Assembly: GCF_000005505.3 (NCBI RefSeq)
Contig: NC_016133.3
Coordinates: 4,526,001 to 4,590,000 of the forward strand
Reading direction: 5' to 3'
DNA from: Brachypodium distachyon
Lineage: Eukaryota > Streptophyta > Magnoliopsida > Poales > Poaceae
DNA length: 64,000 nucleotides
Below are positions 1-10,440 of this stretch, in pieces. Position 1 is the stretch's first letter. Each line of letters opens with the position of its first letter. The translations under genes were made by a program, and so were the position numbers. The notes beneath the pieces are model-generated. The model worked only from the letters and a program-made list of their open reading frames with translations, searched no databases and had not been told where the DNA came from.

Positions 1-93
1 GTAGACGCGGTCGGTGAGGGTCGGGAGGGAGCGGAAGATGCGTCCGAGGACGTCTTGGTTGAGGCTCGCCCACGTCTCGAAGGCGGACGCCAT
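1..93 (-). CDS. F-box protein (DUF295-type family), N-terminal fragment cut by the window edge
   Basis: The first 31 codons of an F-box gene are visible. The ATG is the complement of 91-93 and the rest lies outside the window. The peptide begins MASAFETWASLNQDVLGRIF and continues RSLPTLTDRVY, the start of an F-box helix. It is the mirror partner of the F-box gene at 20496: both read LPTL-x-DRVY where the other two paralogues read LPSFTDLAS. Members of this family are expected to act as SCF E3-ligase substrate adaptors, but nothing in the fragment shows a substrate. The ATG choice is supported by alignment with the three paralogues. Confidence 0.8.
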   Translation of the reverse strand, partial: MASAFETWASLNQDVLGRIFRSLPTLTDRVY

Positions 94-485
94 GGCTTGG
101 CAGGAGGGGAGGAGGGAGTTTTTCGTCTTGGCTTCTTGCTGGGGAAGGAAAGGCGAGGGCCAAATTGCTTGCTATGGGAAAAAGGCGAGACTATCCGTTG
201 CGGCCTGCGGGACAGCAGGGAGACAGTAAAGGATGTGGCCTTTGTAATGTGCCCCCTATAAGTTTCTGTATTTAATACGGAGTACTCCGTAGTAGATCAC
301 GGAAACATATTAGTATTTCAATATATTCGTACTTTGCTTTCATTCGTGTTGTTACATAAAGGAAAATATTGATTCGAAATTGTAGAATAGACCGTGGCCA
401 ATATATGTTGATCAAAACTGAATTAATTTTCACAAAGAAATGTTTAAATTTAGTGTGTCATAATCTTTTGTGTTGTTAATTTGAA

Positions 486-775
486 CTAGTGACGCAAATT
501 GGATCCCACGAAAAGCCCACTTCTAGTTCAATATTTAAATCTTTTGTTCAAATTTTGGGTTAAAATGTGAATAGCAGATTTGAGAATTGAATTAGAAGTG
601 GGACTTTCTCGGATCTCGTTGGCATCCCTAATTCAAATTAAGAAAACAAAATATGACACGCTAAATTAAAACATTTTAAAATTTAAATAAAAGATTTACA
701 AGTTGAACTAGGAGTGGGTCTTTAGAGGGATGCAACACTCGGGATTCCAATTGCATCCCTAATCTGAACACACAT
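486..775. repeat. AT-rich hairpin repeat, alternating copies of a ~50-bp unit
   Basis: A unit containing a GGATCC-like core followed by CCCACTTCTAGTTCAA runs forward at about 491-540, is repeated in reverse at about 578-630, and again in reverse at 690-770. Forward and reverse copies can pair into a hairpin of about 145 nt. A diverged counterpart lies at 19910-20175 in the other F-box arm, so the repeat predates the inverted duplication. Confidence 0.55.
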
Positions 776-1164
776 TTAATTGTGTTAGTTATCTTGATGT
801 CCCATGATTATAGTATGTTACTTCAGTAGGCATTGCGTGACTGTACGCGTGGTGGTGTGTGTATGTGTTCTCATATACATTGTACTTGATATTTCTTTAA
901 AAATGTCAGACGCGCTGTAAATTTTGAATACTGTCAAACTAAAGAAAACATCGAACACATTCGATCTTCTCTTCTTCTTTTAAGTTTTACCATATTCTAT
1001 AAAAACACATCCTATCATCAAGTTTTAATCATGCCCATCATGGTCCACTAAATTGAGGAGTGAATATTTTACCGACATATCTGTGATCAATATACATCAT
1101 ATGTAACCATTTATATTTTATTTCCACATCTTACTTTAGGTTTATATAAGTAAAATAGTTGATA

Positions 1165-1261
1165 CTCACTCCGATCCTAAATTCTTGTCCTCGTTTTAGA
1201 AATAGATGATACTCCCATGAATTGAACTAAAACTACGACAAGACTTTATGATCTAAGGGAG
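1165..1261. mobile_element. Stowaway-like MITE (97 bp)
   Basis: The element starts CTCACTCCGATCCTAAATTC and ends with a matching inverted end (ATCTAAGGGAG), flanked by TA on both sides, as expected for Tc1/mariner-derived Stowaway MITEs. The corresponding place in the right arm (about 19495-19515) lacks it, so it inserted after the duplication. Confidence 0.65.
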
Positions 1262-1721
1262 TATTTATATTTCGGAAATTCAGCTATCCGTGTACTTGGT
1301 GGAGCACAGTATGAAAATCATCAATTTTTAGGTCTATATTAAAATAACTGTAGTCTTTGAAGTTTTGATTGTCCCTTATTCTGTAGATTAGCTGCAACAA
1401 ATGAAATCCATCGAATGGTAACTGATAAGGGGTGGGATGCCCTCATCAGTAACGTAATTCACGATTAGTGCATATGCTAATTAAGCAAAGCAGCGAGATC
1501 AACTCACTGACTGCTGATATCAGCAATGATGCCGTCACATGCATCCGGTTCTTGCACGAATTGGACAGCCAGATCTCTAGAAGCAATGCCACCGAAGAGA
1601 TACTATGTGTCCGAGTGTTCTATGTTAAATCTCAGCCGTTAAAACTAGGATCCTCAATATAACCAATGGAGGAGATAATTTAGCATGTGTGGACGAACGC
1701 AGAGGCCTCTTGTTTTTTTAT

Positions 1722-1886
1722 ATACTAGCAAAAAGCCCCGTGCGTTGCTACGGAAGAACAAATGTGACGTACGCACCCACCCCCGGACAGTGGTGGCATA
1801 TTCGTAATTTTGGCAAAGTGACGTACCGCAGCGACGTCCGTACCATCACCACCGTTTCGAATTTAATATAATGGTATAGATAATTA
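1722..1886. mobile_element. Short insertion with an end motif common in grass repeats
   Basis: The sequence runs from TATACTAGCAAAAAGCCCCG to ATAATGGTATAGATA. The opening motif (AAAAGCCCCGTGCGTTGCTA) resembles one seen often in grass repeat DNA. The mirrored arm near 19130 reads straight through from the left to the right flank without it, which shows it is a separate insertion. The exact ends and the class of element are not resolved. Confidence 0.45.
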
Positions 1887-1887
1887 G

Positions 1888-2330
1888 ATTTTTAGTATCT
1901 ACGGATATCCAATTTTTCTTAACTTCTCTAATTCTTGCAAGTCCATTTTCCCTAATATTTCTTCCTTCTTTAAATTAGCCGAGTTTTTGAAAAAACCAAA
2001 CTTTAAAATTCAGTATAGGTAGTTTCTTTTTATAGAACACCTACTTGCCCTAATTGTTTTTTCAAATTTGTAGGTCACTGAAATTTACGAAGCTATATTT
2101 GGTATGAAGAAATACCAAAAGCTCATTTGATTAGGGCCTAAGGATTTTAATCCTTCAAAATTCATATGAAAACTCCTTTGAATCAAATTGTCGGGAAGGC
2201 TGTATTTAGTTTAAATATCTCCAAAGTTGAACTAAATAGTAGCACTTTCGGAAGAAAAAATATAACATTCCAAGTGACATGTTTTTGGCTTTGGATTTTT
2301 GTTCATACCATCATGAACAATATCTTTTTT
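1888..2330. repeat. Copy of a dispersed repeat shared with 9.8-10.1, 13.5-14.3, 15.9-16.2 and 18.7-19.1 kb
   Basis: The stretch contains an AACACCTACTTG...CCTAATT block, a GGTATGAAGAAATACC block and AAGGATTTTAATCC. The same ordered blocks occur, in either orientation, at four other places in the first 20 kb. The 18740-19140 copy is its mirror partner in the duplicated arm. The repeat looks like a non-coding transposon; no ORF is conserved between copies. Confidence 0.5.
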
Positions 2331-3293
2331 GGCTTATAAGTCAAAAATTTAAAGCACAAATTAAGCCTAACCAAAATTACACTATCAAAGCACACTGAAT
2401 GCAACCACTTGAATCACAGCAAAAAAAAGGGGTGCAGAATAGTCATCCAAACTCAAGCCTTCAACACAGGATAAGATCAGACCAGCACAACTCACAAGAG
2501 AAAGTGAAATATTACAGCTGCAGACCATGCTGGTCGTTATGTCTAGTCCAGCCCTGAAAAATATGGAAACACGTCTGCTGTTGTGCAATCAGCTAGCAGT
2601 TCCACACTACTGAAATATACTTTTCTACTTGAGCACTGCTCCAGATCAGCTCACGTTGAATAATTGATAGGAAGAATTGGAAGAAGGGCAGTCAAAAAAG
2701 AAAGAAAAGTGAAGAATTAGAAGCATGTTTGTAAATTGTTAGCAGCACATGTTGTAGGTTCTCAGTCATTAATTGCAGAAATTGCAGCTTCTGCATGCTT
2801 AAATTCAGTTTGGTTAGCTTCACAAAGTACAAGAATGCTCCAGAAATATAACCCAGAATTACAGATTCAGTGCACTATTGATGTATGTATCAGGAAAACT
2901 CTGAAATGGCATATTACTAACAGAGAACACAGATTGAATACCAGAAATCATTTTAGTGCACACCAATATTAACTGCAACCCAGTATTTCCACTCATCTGA
3001 TGATGTACAAACCGCAGAATCAATTTCTAAAAGCTAAAAGAACCTTGAACTGCATTATGTGAGATCTCCATAAGTACACTCGAAACACTAGGAATCGACT
3101 TGTAATGCCTCAGCAACCATTTTTCATGTATCAAATTCCACATTCCCACACTATGAATCGAAAAGCAAAATTTCAACAGGAACCCCCAGAATTCCTCCGT
3201 GACATTCGTTCAAGGAGGCAGACAAGATTGCACAGGTAGTACAGTTGCTTGCATTAGGCGACTCTGCGGCCTCGTCCTGTCTCCTGCCACGGC

Positions 3294-4526
3294 TCAATGG
3301 AAGAACCAAATCCATGGCGAGCAGTCGGACGCAGGCCCTCGCGGCAAAACCCGCCGGATTTGAAGCAGGAAGTGTCGGTAGTCGCACCGGCCGGTGTCGC
3401 TGCAGCGGAAGTCGACGGCCGTCAAGCCGCGGAATCTCTCGGCGTCCAGTAAGTAGATGTAGCCGCCGGGGTGCCTGTGGACCGCCGTCGTGTAGGTGTA
3501 GGCCCTGGAGCATCCGCGCCCGAGGAAGAGCACCTGCCCTCGAAGTTCCAAGGAAGAGCAGTTGCGCCAGAAACATGAATCCTGAGGCTGACCCTCCTCT
3601 CGCAGCCTGAAGACATGGAGTCCTATCCTGTCCGGGGCGAACGGCAAGGAGGCGTACCTCCTGACGATGAGCAGATCCTCGCCGGACACCACGAGGTAGC
3701 GGGCGACGAGCTCCCCGGGCCCTGCCGGGGTCCCTCCGACAGCATGGAACATACGGATGCGGACAGTGTGTCGCATCGTCAGCGTGCCGTCCGTGGCGTT
3801 CACCGGCTCGTAGAAAAAGAGTCTCTCCGTGCTCGTGAGGACGCAGAAGCGCTCGAGGTCCCGGCGCCTGTAGTGCACCACGTCCTCCATGAACCCGTCC
3901 TCCGTGCCCGTGGGGATCATCTTGTAGGCCCAAGACGCGCGACGGTCCACCTCTGTATGAAGCGGCGGAGACCAATGTGCCATCCCCGGGCGCCAGAACG
4001 CAATGTTGGTCTGGCTGGACGTGATGGCGGCGACGATGTAGGCGCCGTCGCGGGTCGGCGCGGCGGACAGGGCGGCCGCGTGGATGGCCACCACGGCGTA
4101 TGTACTGTAGTGCTGGATTCCCGTAGAGCTCTTCACAGGCGCGCCCATGTTGTCAGGTAGGGCAATTTTTTCGCCGGAGTGGAGGTTGAGCAGCGCATAT
4201 CGCCCGCCTGGCGGCGCCTGGCGGAGCGCGACGACGAACCAGCCGCCCGGGAAGGAGCCGCAAAAGCGCGCGCCGACCGGGACGTGGGGGGTCGCGTGGT
4301 GGGTGGTCCGTCCGAAGAGCCGGAAGTGGGAGGTGCTCGCGGTGGACGGCATGAGGAGCCAGGGGAGCGCGGGCAGGGGATGGTTCTCCCTCTGCAGCGC
4401 GACGGAGCGCCAGTCCCTACAGACCTGCGAGGCGGAGGCGAGGTCGGTGAAGGATGGGAGGGAGCGGAATATGTCTCCGAGGATGTTTTCGTTGAGGCTT
4501 GCCCACGGCGGCGACGCCATGGCCAT
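3294..4526 (-). CDS. F-box protein with DUF295/KIB-type C-terminal region (410 aa)
   Basis: A single uninterrupted ORF encodes 410 residues. An N-terminal F-box lies at about residues 8-50 (WASLNENILGDIFRSLPSF, then CRDWRSVALQRE), followed by a region of the DUF295 beta-propeller type with LPWLLMPS at about 55-62 and ARFCGSFPGGWFVV at about 85-98. It ends SPWIWFFH. Such proteins are expected to be substrate-recognition subunits of SCF ubiquitin ligases; the substrate is unknown. An alternative start two codons in (ATG at 4520) gives MASPPWAS, which aligns better with the paralogue at 20496 (MASPPWAT) and may be the true start. It is divergently oriented from its near-identical mirror copy at 16414. 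By eye the two proteins differ at fewer than one residue in ten. Confidence 0.88.
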   Translation of the reverse strand: MAMASPPWASLNENILGDIFRSLPSFTDLASASQVCRDWRSVALQRENHPLPALPWLLMPSTASTSHFRLFGRTTHHATPHVPVGARFCGSFPGGWFVVALRQAPPGGRYALLNLHSGEKIALPDNMGAPVKSSTGIQHYSTYAVVAIHAAALSAAPTRDGAYIVAAITSSQTNIAFWRPGMAHWSPPLHTEVDRRASWAYKMIPTGTEDGFMEDVVHYRRRDLERFCVLTSTERLFFYEPVNATDGTLTMRHTVRIRMFHAVGGTPAGPGELVARYLVVSGEDLLIVRRYASLPFAPDRIGLHVFRLREEGQPQDSCFWRNCSSLELRGQVLFLGRGCSRAYTYTTAVHRHPGGYIYLLDAERFRGLTAVDFRCSDTGRCDYRHFLLQIRRVLPRGPASDCSPWIWFFH

Positions 4527-5399
4527 GGCTTGTCAGGAGGGGGATTCTTCTTCCTGTGTTCCTTCTCGGGGAAGGCGAGGCGAGAATATTCGTGCGGGAC
4601 TGCGAGAGACAGAATGATGTGGCCTTTTTAAGTTGGTCCCTGTACTTTCCCTATTCCATAGGTTATGGAAACATACTCTCCTCGACTCCTCCTGGGAAAT
4701 TAGCAATTGCCGCTTCGTTTTACTCCGTATAATAAGACATTTTCCATCCACGCGTCAACCTCCTTTTAAGGCCCCGTTTGGAACAAAGGTTGGGAAAAAC
4801 AAAGGAACATGTAAATCACAGGATTTGACGTTGCATGCATCTCGAATCCTACAGGAACTAGAAACATAGGATTGAATAAAAAGTCATTTAGTCAGCATAA
4901 AATCTAATTAACCAAGTGTGCATGGTCCGGATTATACGCACAGCTTCATTATCCTTTATCCTCTGAAAGACACGAACCAGATCCAAAGGAACGAAGATGT
5001 TTCTGGTGCTAAATACAGCTTCTAGTCTATGGTATCGTGAGGATATGGTAGGCTTTAATTCCATCGAGTCATCTAGAGTGTGTTTGGTTGTCTGCCTAGG
5101 GGTGGATGGGATAGGGATATCCACATTTTTCCTGGATGGCGTTCATTTGGTTGGGTGGATGGCATGGATATGGACAATCAGATAGGAAGCATATTACTCT
5201 CAGATGCTGGCCGAGCAAATCCCAGAAATTTGGCCGGACGAGGCGAGCCAGGCATGGGCGAGCGCGCGGCCGAAGCGTTTTCCCCCTCCTTCCCCCCTCT
5301 TTTCACCTCCTCCCACGACCTCTCGCGACTCCACTCCACTCTCTCTCTCTGGCGAGTTGGCGGCGACGACGGCGGAGGCAGGAGGCGCTCTCAGGTGAT

Positions 5400-5945
5400 C
5401 TCCCTCCCCGTCTCGCTCAAATCCGGCCGACCCTCTCCTTCTCTCCCTCTCCCTCTCCCTTTGCTTCTCTCTCAAATCCGGCCGCCACCCCATCACCTTC
5501 TCCCTCTCAGATCCGGCCATCCCCATCTCCTTCGGGCCGTCCCCATCTCCCTCTTCCTCCCCCGGCCGCCCCATCTCCCTCCCCCGGCCGTCCCCATCTC
5601 CCTCCCCCGGCCGCCCCATCTCCCTCTCCCTCTGCTTCTCTCTCAAATCCGGCCGCCACCCCATCACCTTCTCCCTCTCAGATCTGGCCACCCCCATCTT
5701 CTTCCGGTCGTCCCCATCTCCCTCTTCCTCCCCCGGCCGCCCCATCTCCCTCTCCCTCTTCTTCCCCCGGCCGCCCCATCTCCCTCCCCTGGCCGTCCCC
5801 ATCTCCCTCTCCATCTCCCTCCCCCGGCCGCCCCATCTCCCTCCCCCGGCCGTCCCCATCTCCCTCTGCCTCTCTTCCCGCTCGGTAGCTGCAGCCCGAC
5901 CTCATCTCCCTCTCCCGGCCCACCACCATCTCCATCCCCTTATGC
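5400..5945. repeat. C-rich low-complexity tract (CCGGCCGCCCCATCTCC units)
   Basis: A degenerate tandem array of CCCCATCTCCCTC and CCCCCGGCCGCCCC segments sits inside the Harbinger element, upstream of its transposase. It yields long spurious proline/serine-rich ORFs on both strands. A block containing CAAATCCGGCCGCCACCCCA occurs twice (about 5474 and 5646), so part of the tract is a larger duplication of about 170 bp. Confidence 0.7.
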
Positions 5946-6201
5946 CTACCTCTCTCTCCCTCTACCTCTCTTCTGATTTCCCTCTCCCGATTGGCTCTCT
6001 CTTTTGTTCTGTGGTTTTATTTTTGTCAATCTCACTCTATGTATCTTCATGCAGGACACAAAGGAAGAGGACTTGTGACTTTGCAAAGCTGAGGTATGTG
6101 GTATTGATACATCTATCTTTATATTTGCATGGTAGAATTGCGTGTAGTGTTTACTGATTTGCATGTGAAGTTGAGATTATTTTGTGAACCTTGAATTGTA
6201 G

Positions 6202-7554
6202 ATGGATAACAGGACAAAGATGTTGATTTATGCGGCTGCATCGTATATGCTTATCTCGATGATGGCTGTGGTTGTTGAGTCTAGGAAAAGGAAAAGGAGA
6301 GAACATATTACATATGGGCCAATGTTTGATAGGGATAGGATGAGAATAGAGTATCTAGATAATAAGATATGGAAGAATGACACGATATGTATAAACATGC
6401 TTAGGCTTAGAAGAGAACCTTTCTTCCGATTTTGTAAACTTTTGAGGGATCGTCAATTGCTTCAAGACACAATTCACATGTGTGTCGAACAACAAGTAGC
6501 CATGTTTTTGAACACCGTTGGGCACAACCTTAGGAATAGGTTAGTTGCCACTAATTTTAATAGGTCCGGTGAAACTGTTAGCCGTTATTTCAACCTAGTT
6601 CTTCATGCTATTGGTGAACTACGAAATGAACTTATTAGGAAGCCTTCGATGGAGACACCAACGAAAATACAAGGAAATTACAGGCGGGATCCATACTTTC
6701 AGGTATGAGAATGAGTGGCAATTGTATTAAAAAAATGTAGACATGAAACTGTAAGGTTCTAATGAATTTTGTCTTTTATTTTACCAAATAGGATTGTGTT
6801 GGAGCTATCGATGGTACACATATTCGAGCTTCTGTTACTAAGGCCATGGAGCCAGCCTTTTGTGGTAGAAAGTCCCATGCTAGTCAAAATGTAATGGCCG
6901 CTGTCGATTTTGATCTTCGCTTCACATATGTGCTGGCTGGTTGGGAGGGGGCAGCCCATGATGCTCTAGTTTTAAGAGATGCTTTAGAACGCCCAAATGG
7001 ATTACGTGTCCCACAAGGTAATAAATCAATTATGTAGCTTCATTTCTTAGTATAATTAATTCAAATGTACCAAAGTAACCAACTTGTCCCTCATGTTAGG
7101 AAAATATTACCTAGTTGATGCTGGGTATGGAGCCAAGCCGGGATTTTTGCCTCCTTTTCGTGGTGTGAGATACCATTTGAATGAGTGGGGAAACAATCCT
7201 GTGCAAAATGAGAACGAGTTGTTCAACCTTAGGCATTCTTCTCTTCGAGTGACCGTAGAGCGCGCATTTGGGTCACTCAAGCGGAGATTCAAAATACTTG
7301 ATGATGCCACTCCATTCTTTCGCTTCCCAGCTCAAGTGGACATTGTTGTAGCCTGCTGCATTATTCATAATTGGGTACTAGGTGATGAGATTGATGAATA
7401 TATCATACCCGAAGATGAATGGCCACCTAATATAAATTATGCTTCATCTTCAAGTGGCCAAGCTCAAGAGCATGCTTATATGGTTAATTTTCGGCAGGGA
7501 ATAGCCAATCAAATGTGGCAAGCCCGAGAGAACTACATTGCCAATAATGTGTAA
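6202..7554 (+). CDS. PIF/Harbinger transposase (DDE), three exons, 393 aa
   Basis: Exons are inferred at 6202-6702, 6792-7017 and 7100-7554, all with GT-AG introns and matching phases. The encoded 393-residue protein has the usual order. An N-terminal helical DNA-binding part includes the FFRFCKLLRD and VAMFLNTVGHNLRNR segments. The DDE nuclease follows: first Asp about residue 174 in GAIDGTHI, second Asp about 224 in GAAHDALVLRD, and Glu about 296 in VERAFGSLKRRF. This enzyme cuts and joins the element ends at TWA-like targets. No stop codons interrupt it. Start chosen at the first ATG after a long C-rich leader; an upstream 5' UTR intron is possible. Confidence 0.85.
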
Positions 7555-7686
7555 TTGTTCATTGTGAACCTATTTGTATTTGTGAACCCAATGTACAATG
7601 GTACTATTGTAATGTTATTTGTTGGAGTTTATGGACTGAATTGAGTTTGCAAGTGTATGTGTTTGACCTGCCTAACTTTGTAGGAA

Positions 7687-8791
7687 ATGGATGTTGAAGG
7701 ATCCAAAGGGGGTGGTCAAGTGTGCTGGACACCTCCAATGTCTTCATTCATGCTTAATCACTTATTTAATTTTGTGGCTGGTGGTGTGAGAACATCTCAT
7801 GGTTTCAAGACCGTGCATCTCAATGCTTGTGCTAAAGCTTTCAATGATCATTTCAAGACCACTGTGACTGGAGCTCAGGTGTATAATCACAATAGGACAT
7901 GGAAAAGGAAGTGCCAGCGAATAGCAAAACTCAAGAAACTGAGTGCTGCATTGTGGAATGAAGACAAGTGTATGGTTGTTCTTGATCATGAGCATTACAC
8001 GGGTCATATTAAGGTATGTACATGCTGGAATTACTTTGCTATTGTCCAACTAGTTGCTGGAATCAGTTTTGAATGTCACAAACTTGCTGGAATTTACTTT
8101 GCTATTGTCCAAATAGTTGCTGGAATCAGTTTTAAATGTCACAAACTTGCTGGAATTACATTGCTATTGTCCAAATAGTTGCTGGGATCAGTTTTAAATG
8201 CCACAAACTTGCTGGAATTAATATGGTATTGTCTACTAGGATAACAAAGGAGATGAGCCGTACCTAAACAAAACTCTTGAGCATTATAATGAGATGGTTA
8301 CAATCTATGGCAATGGTATGGCTACTAGAGATTATGCAAAGGGCTCAAGTGAACCACTAGCCACTGATTTCGTGGACGTTGAAGATGATGAACCTGCCGA
8401 TGTTAATGCTACACCACCTCCTAATGAAGAAGTTACTCATTCATACAATGTTGGTGAGTCATCTGCCTCTAGGCCCTCAAAAAGGACAAAGACAACACAA
8501 TATGAGGAACAAGGCTTAGGACCCACACTTGTAGCTGTGGGTGAAAAGCTAGCTGTGGCCATAGAGAAGAATGTTAGCAACGACAACACCCCCGAGGGTC
8601 TTTGGGATAACATGAAGACACTTCCAACATTTGGTAGGGATTTTCTTGCTCATTACTACGCCTATTTGGTTGAAAATCCACGAATTGCTAGGGCATTCCA
8701 CACCTTGGATCATGATGAGAAGATGGTTTGGGTTGCTAGGTATGTTAGAAATAACATTCCTTCTCACCCCGAGGCTAACCCTCACGAATGA
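7687..8791 (+). CDS. Harbinger-associated Myb/SANT-like DNA-binding protein, two exons, 292 aa
   Basis: Exons are inferred at 7687-8013 and 8240-8791. The first exon carries the Myb/SANT-like DNA-binding domain found in plant Harbinger elements (CWTPPMSSFMLNHLFNF, then FNDHFKTTVTGAQVYNHNR and WKRKCQRIAKLKKLSAALW, residues about 13-95). The second exon has an acidic, low-complexity middle and a basic patch (RPSKRTKTTQYEE). In this superfamily the Myb-like protein helps the transposase enter the nucleus and bind the ends. It lies downstream of the transposase on the same strand, the reverse of the order often described. The intron is made of tandem repeats (8023-8225). Confidence 0.75.
8023..8225. 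repeat. Tandem repeat, 62-63 bp unit, about 3.3 copies, inside an intron
   Basis: Units begin TGCTGGAATT at 8023, 8085, 8148 and 8210, each containing GCTATTGTCCAA and GGAATCAGTTTT segments (the last full copy has GGGATCAGTTTT). The array makes up nearly the whole intron of the Myb-like gene in the Harbinger element. Confidence 0.85.
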
Positions 8792-10440
8792 AGGCATATG
8801 TATCGGTTGCATGCCATATTTTGTTGTTGACCCAAAACAATGAACTTGGGATATTATGACTTATGCTTTTGTTGTGAACCAATGGATGTATGACTTAAAA
8901 CTTGCTGGTATGTAATGATGATGGTGGTATCTTGTTGGTATGTAATGTTCACGGTGATACCTTGTATATGTTTGTGCGTGTGCTTGATGGTATCTTGCGA
9001 AAATATCTTGTGTGTACAAAGTTAGTATTGTTGAATCCAAGTTAGTATTTTATAACTTATTCATATCTAGTGTGTTCATATCTTGTTCATATCCACAACC
9101 TCATATTCACCCTATCCACTCAACCAAATAGAAACTGGACTCGTCCTATCCATATGTTATCCATCTCACCAAACAAGAACCCGGCTCATCCAACTTAGAC
9201 AACCAAACACTGAAACTGGATATCCCTAGCTAGCCCATCCATGGCTATCCCTATCTAGCTTAACTCGCCCGTGAAACAAACACACCCCTAATGGCTGTCT
9301 GGCCGTGGGCGTGTGTGCTGTCGATTGCCTGGCTTGTTCCCACGCGAGAAAAAAATGAGCTCCCACTGGATGTTTTATTTCCTGTGAATCTGTGGGACAG
9401 GAACAGTGTTTTGTAGGAATTTTACTTTCCTATCCTTTGTTCCAAACGGTATAAAGGAATTCATTCCTGTGAAATCTAGTTTCTTTGCTTTTTCAGTGTT
9501 CTATCGAATAAATTTTGGTGCAACCAAAATCCCGTAGAATTCAAATGGACATGATATTGCAATATTTTGATTTTTCTATTTTTTTGTTTTTACAATCCTT
9601 CAAATCCATTAGTCCCACGTATTTGTGTTGCTTACACAAAGCGATGCACAAGTTTCGCTTCCAAGAGGTTTCATTTTTCTATATTTTCCACATTCTTGGT
9701 TTGTATTTTCATTTTCAATTAAATTTTAGTATTTGTTGTTATCAAAAAAATTCTAATTTCTCCAATTTGTAAGTCTATTTTCCAGAAAAAGAAAATGAAT
9801 CATCCGAGTTTTCCGAAACACAACTTCAAAATCATGTTCGTGTAGTTCTGTTTTTCGGAACACCTACTTGTCCTAATTCTCTTTTCAAATTGCTAGTCTT
9901 GAAAATTAGCAAAGATATAATTGGTACGAAGAGATTCAAAGGGCTCATTTTATTCAACGGGTTTTTCTTAAACAAATTGGAGTATTAAAATCCTTAGGGC
10001 CCGCTTGGATTGTTGTATTTTTGGCGGAGTCACTAGTATTTATATAACTAAATACTAGGTCCTGCACAAGAAACACAACATTCCAAGTCGGTCTTACGAG
10101 TATTTCTTTTGTGGGTTGTTTCATTTTTAGAATCAAATCGTATCATAATTTTTTTCTAAAGACCCATGTACACTTCCTAGCATAATCTTCGCCTACTCCA
10201 GTCTCTTTGAAGATCACTTTAGTTTTTGTTATGGTCAAATCAAACAAACTCTGTTACAAACAAAAAAAACCATATAGGGAATGGATGGGGACTACATGAG
10301 AATCTTTTTCTTTCTTTCTTGTGTTTTCATAATCCTGCTAATCATCAAAGAGTCCATGATCATCAATTGGTTTGTGCGTGAGCAGGACACTCGAACTGGC
10401 ATATAGAACTGTAAGCAAGGACTGGTAGATAGAACTATAA

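Larger units (their letters stand above)
94..3293. other. Intergenic DNA of the left inverted-duplication arm
   Basis: No gene is seen. This DNA mirrors 17641-20495 on the other strand: for example 1460-1560 here matches 19250-19340 reversed, and 2360-2620 matches 18480-18680 reversed. It holds the 5' flank of the truncated F-box gene, the 3' flank of the next F-box gene, and several small transposons listed separately. Short ORFs here are not conserved between the two arms. Confidence 0.6.
5076..9287 (+). mobile_element. PIF/Harbinger DNA transposon, possibly complete (4.2 kb)
   Basis: Terminal inverted repeats read GAGTGTGTTTGG at the left and CAAACACACCC at the right, with GGATATCC-rich subterminal inverted segments (about 5112-5125 and 9218-9250). 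Both ends are flanked by CTA (5073-5075 and 9288-9290), a 3-bp target-site duplication as expected for this superfamily. Two plus-strand genes lie inside: a DDE transposase and a Myb/SANT-like protein. Neither shows a stop or frameshift once the inferred introns are removed, so the copy may be recent or still functional. Confidence 0.8.
4774..9449. mobile_element. Older small transposon split by the Harbinger insertion
   Basis: CCGTTTGGAACAAAGG at 4774-4789 is exactly inverted at 9434-9449. The intervening DNA, apart from the nested element at 5076-9287, is about 460 bp of non-coding sequence. Ends reading GGCCCCGTTTGG are common on grass MITEs. No convincing target-site duplication is seen, so the superfamily is unassigned. 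Confidence 0.5.

Noticed and set aside
2736..2972. Plus-strand ORF of 78 codons in the F-box 3' flank
   Set aside because: Not preserved in the mirrored sequence near 18.1-18.4 kb or in the 22-kb tandem copy.
3151..3975. 274-codon ORF overlapping the first F-box gene
   Set aside because: It is another frame of the same GC-rich gene; the corresponding frames in the paralogues differ in extent, whereas the F-box frame is conserved in all.
5080..5976. Long proline/serine-rich ORFs on both strands
   Set aside because: They come from the C-rich tandem tract inside the Harbinger element; several frames are open at once and no domain is present.
8023..8225. Possible CRISPR-like or satellite array
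   Set aside because: Contiguous tandem repeats without unique spacers, lying in an intron of a eukaryotic transposon gene.
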